Positions 5,990 to 7,088 of a stretch of DNA of 7,088 nt are shown piece after piece; position 1 is the first letter of the stretch, and every line of letters starts with the position of its first letter. The DNA is from Ga0077527 sp038316355 (GTDB taxonomy: Bacteria > Pseudomonadota > Gammaproteobacteria > Burkholderiales > SG8-41). The stretch is from assembly GCA_038316355.1 (NCBI GenBank), contig JBBQAO010000138.1, positions 1 to 7,088 on the forward strand, read 5' to 3'. Made by a program: the position numbers and the translations under genes. The notes beneath the pieces were generated by a model. It was not told the DNA's origin, made no database searches, and saw only the letters and a program-made list of their open reading frames with translations.

Positions 5990-7088
5990 ATGTCCGATCA
6001 GGATCACTCCTACACCATCGAGCAGACTGCACGGTTGCTCGGCATCTCTCCGCAGAAACTGCGGCGCTGGGATGAACAGGGCATCCTCGGCGCCCAGCGC
6101 ACGGAAGGCGGCCACCGCCGCTACCCGAAGGAAGTGATCGACCGTCTGGTTCAGGCCAACGACGGTGCGTTTGCCGAAAAAACCTCGCGCGAACTGGCCA
6201 GCATCAAAAAGACGCTCGCCGAAAAACGCCGCATCATCCAGCTGCTGATTGAGAGCGAGGGCCGTTACCGTGACCTCGTCGAAACTTCGCACGACCTGAT
6301 CTGGCAGACCGATACCGAAGGACGTTTTACCTATCTCAATGCCGCGGCCCACGAAATTTTCGGTCTGGCACCTCGCGACCTGATCGGACGTTGCTTTTTC
6401 AGTTTCGAGGCCAACGGCGCGCATGTGCCCAACCGTCGTTTCCTGTCGACCTTGCGCCGCAACGGCGAAGTGCAGAACCATGTGACCCACTTGAGCACCG
6501 CGCGCGGCGAAGATCGCTGGATCGGCATCAACGCGCGCATCACCCGGGATGAAATGGGCGAAATGCTCGGCATCCGCGGCACCGCCCGCGACGTCACCGA
6601 ACAGCATCTGGCGATCCGCCGCGCCGAACACGTGGCTCTGCATGACGCGCTGACCGACCTGCCCAACCGTGGCGCGCTGCAGCGCCAGGTTGAAGCCGCG
6701 CTGCTGACCGGTCAGGCCGGCGCGATCGTGATGATTGACATGGACCATTTCAAACGCGTCAACACGGTGTTCGGCCATGGCGCCGGCGACCAGCTGGTGC
6801 TCGGCCTGTCCGGCGTGCTGCGCAGCGTCGCGCGCGACCGCAAGGGCGAACTGTTCCGCGTCGGCGAAGACCAGTTTGTGCTGCACCTGCCCGAGGCGCG
6901 CCGCGAAGACGCCCAAGCCGCCGCCGCGATCGCGCTCGAGGCCGTGCAGAATTACCGCCTGGAAACGGCGCACAACCGCGTGGTGTCCAGCATCACCGCC
7001 TCGATCGGCGTGGCACTGTATCCGCTGCACGGCAACGACTGGGCCGCACTGCTCGCCGCAATGGACGCTGCGACCCACCAGGCCAAGG
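5990..7088 (+). CDS. MerR-type HTH / PAS / degenerate GGDEF regulator (3' end outside window)
   Basis: This gene is open from the ATG at 5990 to the window edge, giving 366 codons and no stop. Residues 7-55 are a MerR-type helix-turn-helix (YTIEQTARLLGIS, LRRWDEQGIL, TEGGHRRYP), close to the BldC and IS607-associated kind. About 60-92 is a charged helical linker. About 92-205 is a PAS domain ending in the usual GTARDVTEQ. From about 212 there is a GGDEF domain: LHDALTDLPNR (217-227), IDMDHFKRVN (249-258), GHGAGD (262-267) and ITASIGVALYP (335-345). Metal- and guanine-binding positions (Asp250, Asn258, Asp267) are present, but the signature is GEDQF (292-296) instead of GGDEF, and no RxxD inhibitory site precedes it. 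Cyclase activity is therefore doubtful; it may bind GTP or c-di-GMP as a sensor. An EAL domain could follow beyond the window. A weak GAG Shine-Dalgarno (5978-5980) precedes the start. It lies directly after rpfF on the same strand. Confidence 0.9.
   Translation, partial: MSDQDHSYTIEQTARLLGISPQKLRRWDEQGILGAQRTEGGHRRYPKEVIDRLVQANDGAFAEKTSRELASIKKTLAEKRRIIQLLIESEGRYRDLVETSHDLIWQTDTEGRFTYLNAAAHEIFGLAPRDLIGRCFFSFEANGAHVPNRRFLSTLRRNGEVQNHVTHLSTARGEDRWIGINARITRDEMGEMLGIRGTARDVTEQHLAIRRAEHVALHDALTDLPNRGALQRQVEAALLTGQAGAIVMIDMDHFKRVNTVFGHGAGDQLVLGLSGVLRSVARDRKGELFRVGEDQFVLHLPEARREDAQAAAAIALEAVQNYRLETAHNRVVSSITASIGVALYPLHGNDWAALLAAMDAATHQAK

Noticed and set aside
5417..7078. 553-codon open frame on the minus strand
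   Set aside because: It overlaps the RpfF C-terminus, the intergenic gap and the HTH-PAS-GGDEF gene, all with clear plus-strand homology. It is a low-complexity shadow frame.
1..7088. Mobile element, CRISPR, tRNA or rRNA
   Set aside because: No transposase, integrase, spaced direct repeats, tRNA cloverleaf or rRNA segment was seen. The MerR-type head resembles the IS607-associated HTH, but it is followed by PAS and GGDEF, not by a serine recombinase.

Overview
The window is GC-rich coding DNA with short AT-rich intergenic stretches, most like a betaproteobacterium. That placement is inferred from an Alcaligenes-type cytochrome c', a soluble diheme-type b561 partner gene, and an RpfF-type signal synthase; no rRNA or other taxonomic marker is present. 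I see no tRNA, rRNA, CRISPR array, insertion sequence or phage gene.

Left part (1-2276), redox genes. A non-coding leader (1-257) holds a strong stem-loop and a probable promoter. It leads into a periplasmic cytochrome c' gene (258-713, +). A bidirectional intrinsic terminator (about 728-754) separates it from a convergent cytochrome b561-family membrane protein (784-1455, -). That gene lies 11 bases downstream of a calcineurin-like metallophosphatase (1467-2276, -), and the two look like a translationally linked pair.

Middle part (2422-4551, -). A large gene resembles E. coli Aas, the fusion of 2-acyl-glycerophosphoethanolamine acyltransferase and acyl-ACP synthetase. The acyl-ACP synthetase half keeps its motifs. 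The acyltransferase half has lost its catalytic His (HX4D is now YX4D), and its FPEG motif reads FPQE.

Right part (4552-7088). A 382-base AT-rich divergent region holds a good sigma-70 promoter and a 19-base imperfect palindrome. It precedes an RpfF-type DSF (cis-2-unsaturated fatty acid) synthase (4934-5860, +) with both catalytic Glu residues. Next comes a gene that runs off the window end (5990-7088+, +). It encodes a MerR-type DNA-binding helix-turn-helix, a helical linker, a PAS domain and a GGDEF domain whose signature is degenerate (GEDQF).

The most interesting reading is an unrecognised quorum-sensing locus: a fatty-acid signal synthase, a divergent acyl-ACP synthetase that could supply or recycle acyl chains, and a PAS-containing, DNA-binding, probably non-cyclase GGDEF protein as candidate receptor. 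This would differ from both the Xanthomonas RpfC/RpfG pathway and the Burkholderia RpfR pathway. The gene identities are well supported; the functional link is inference.
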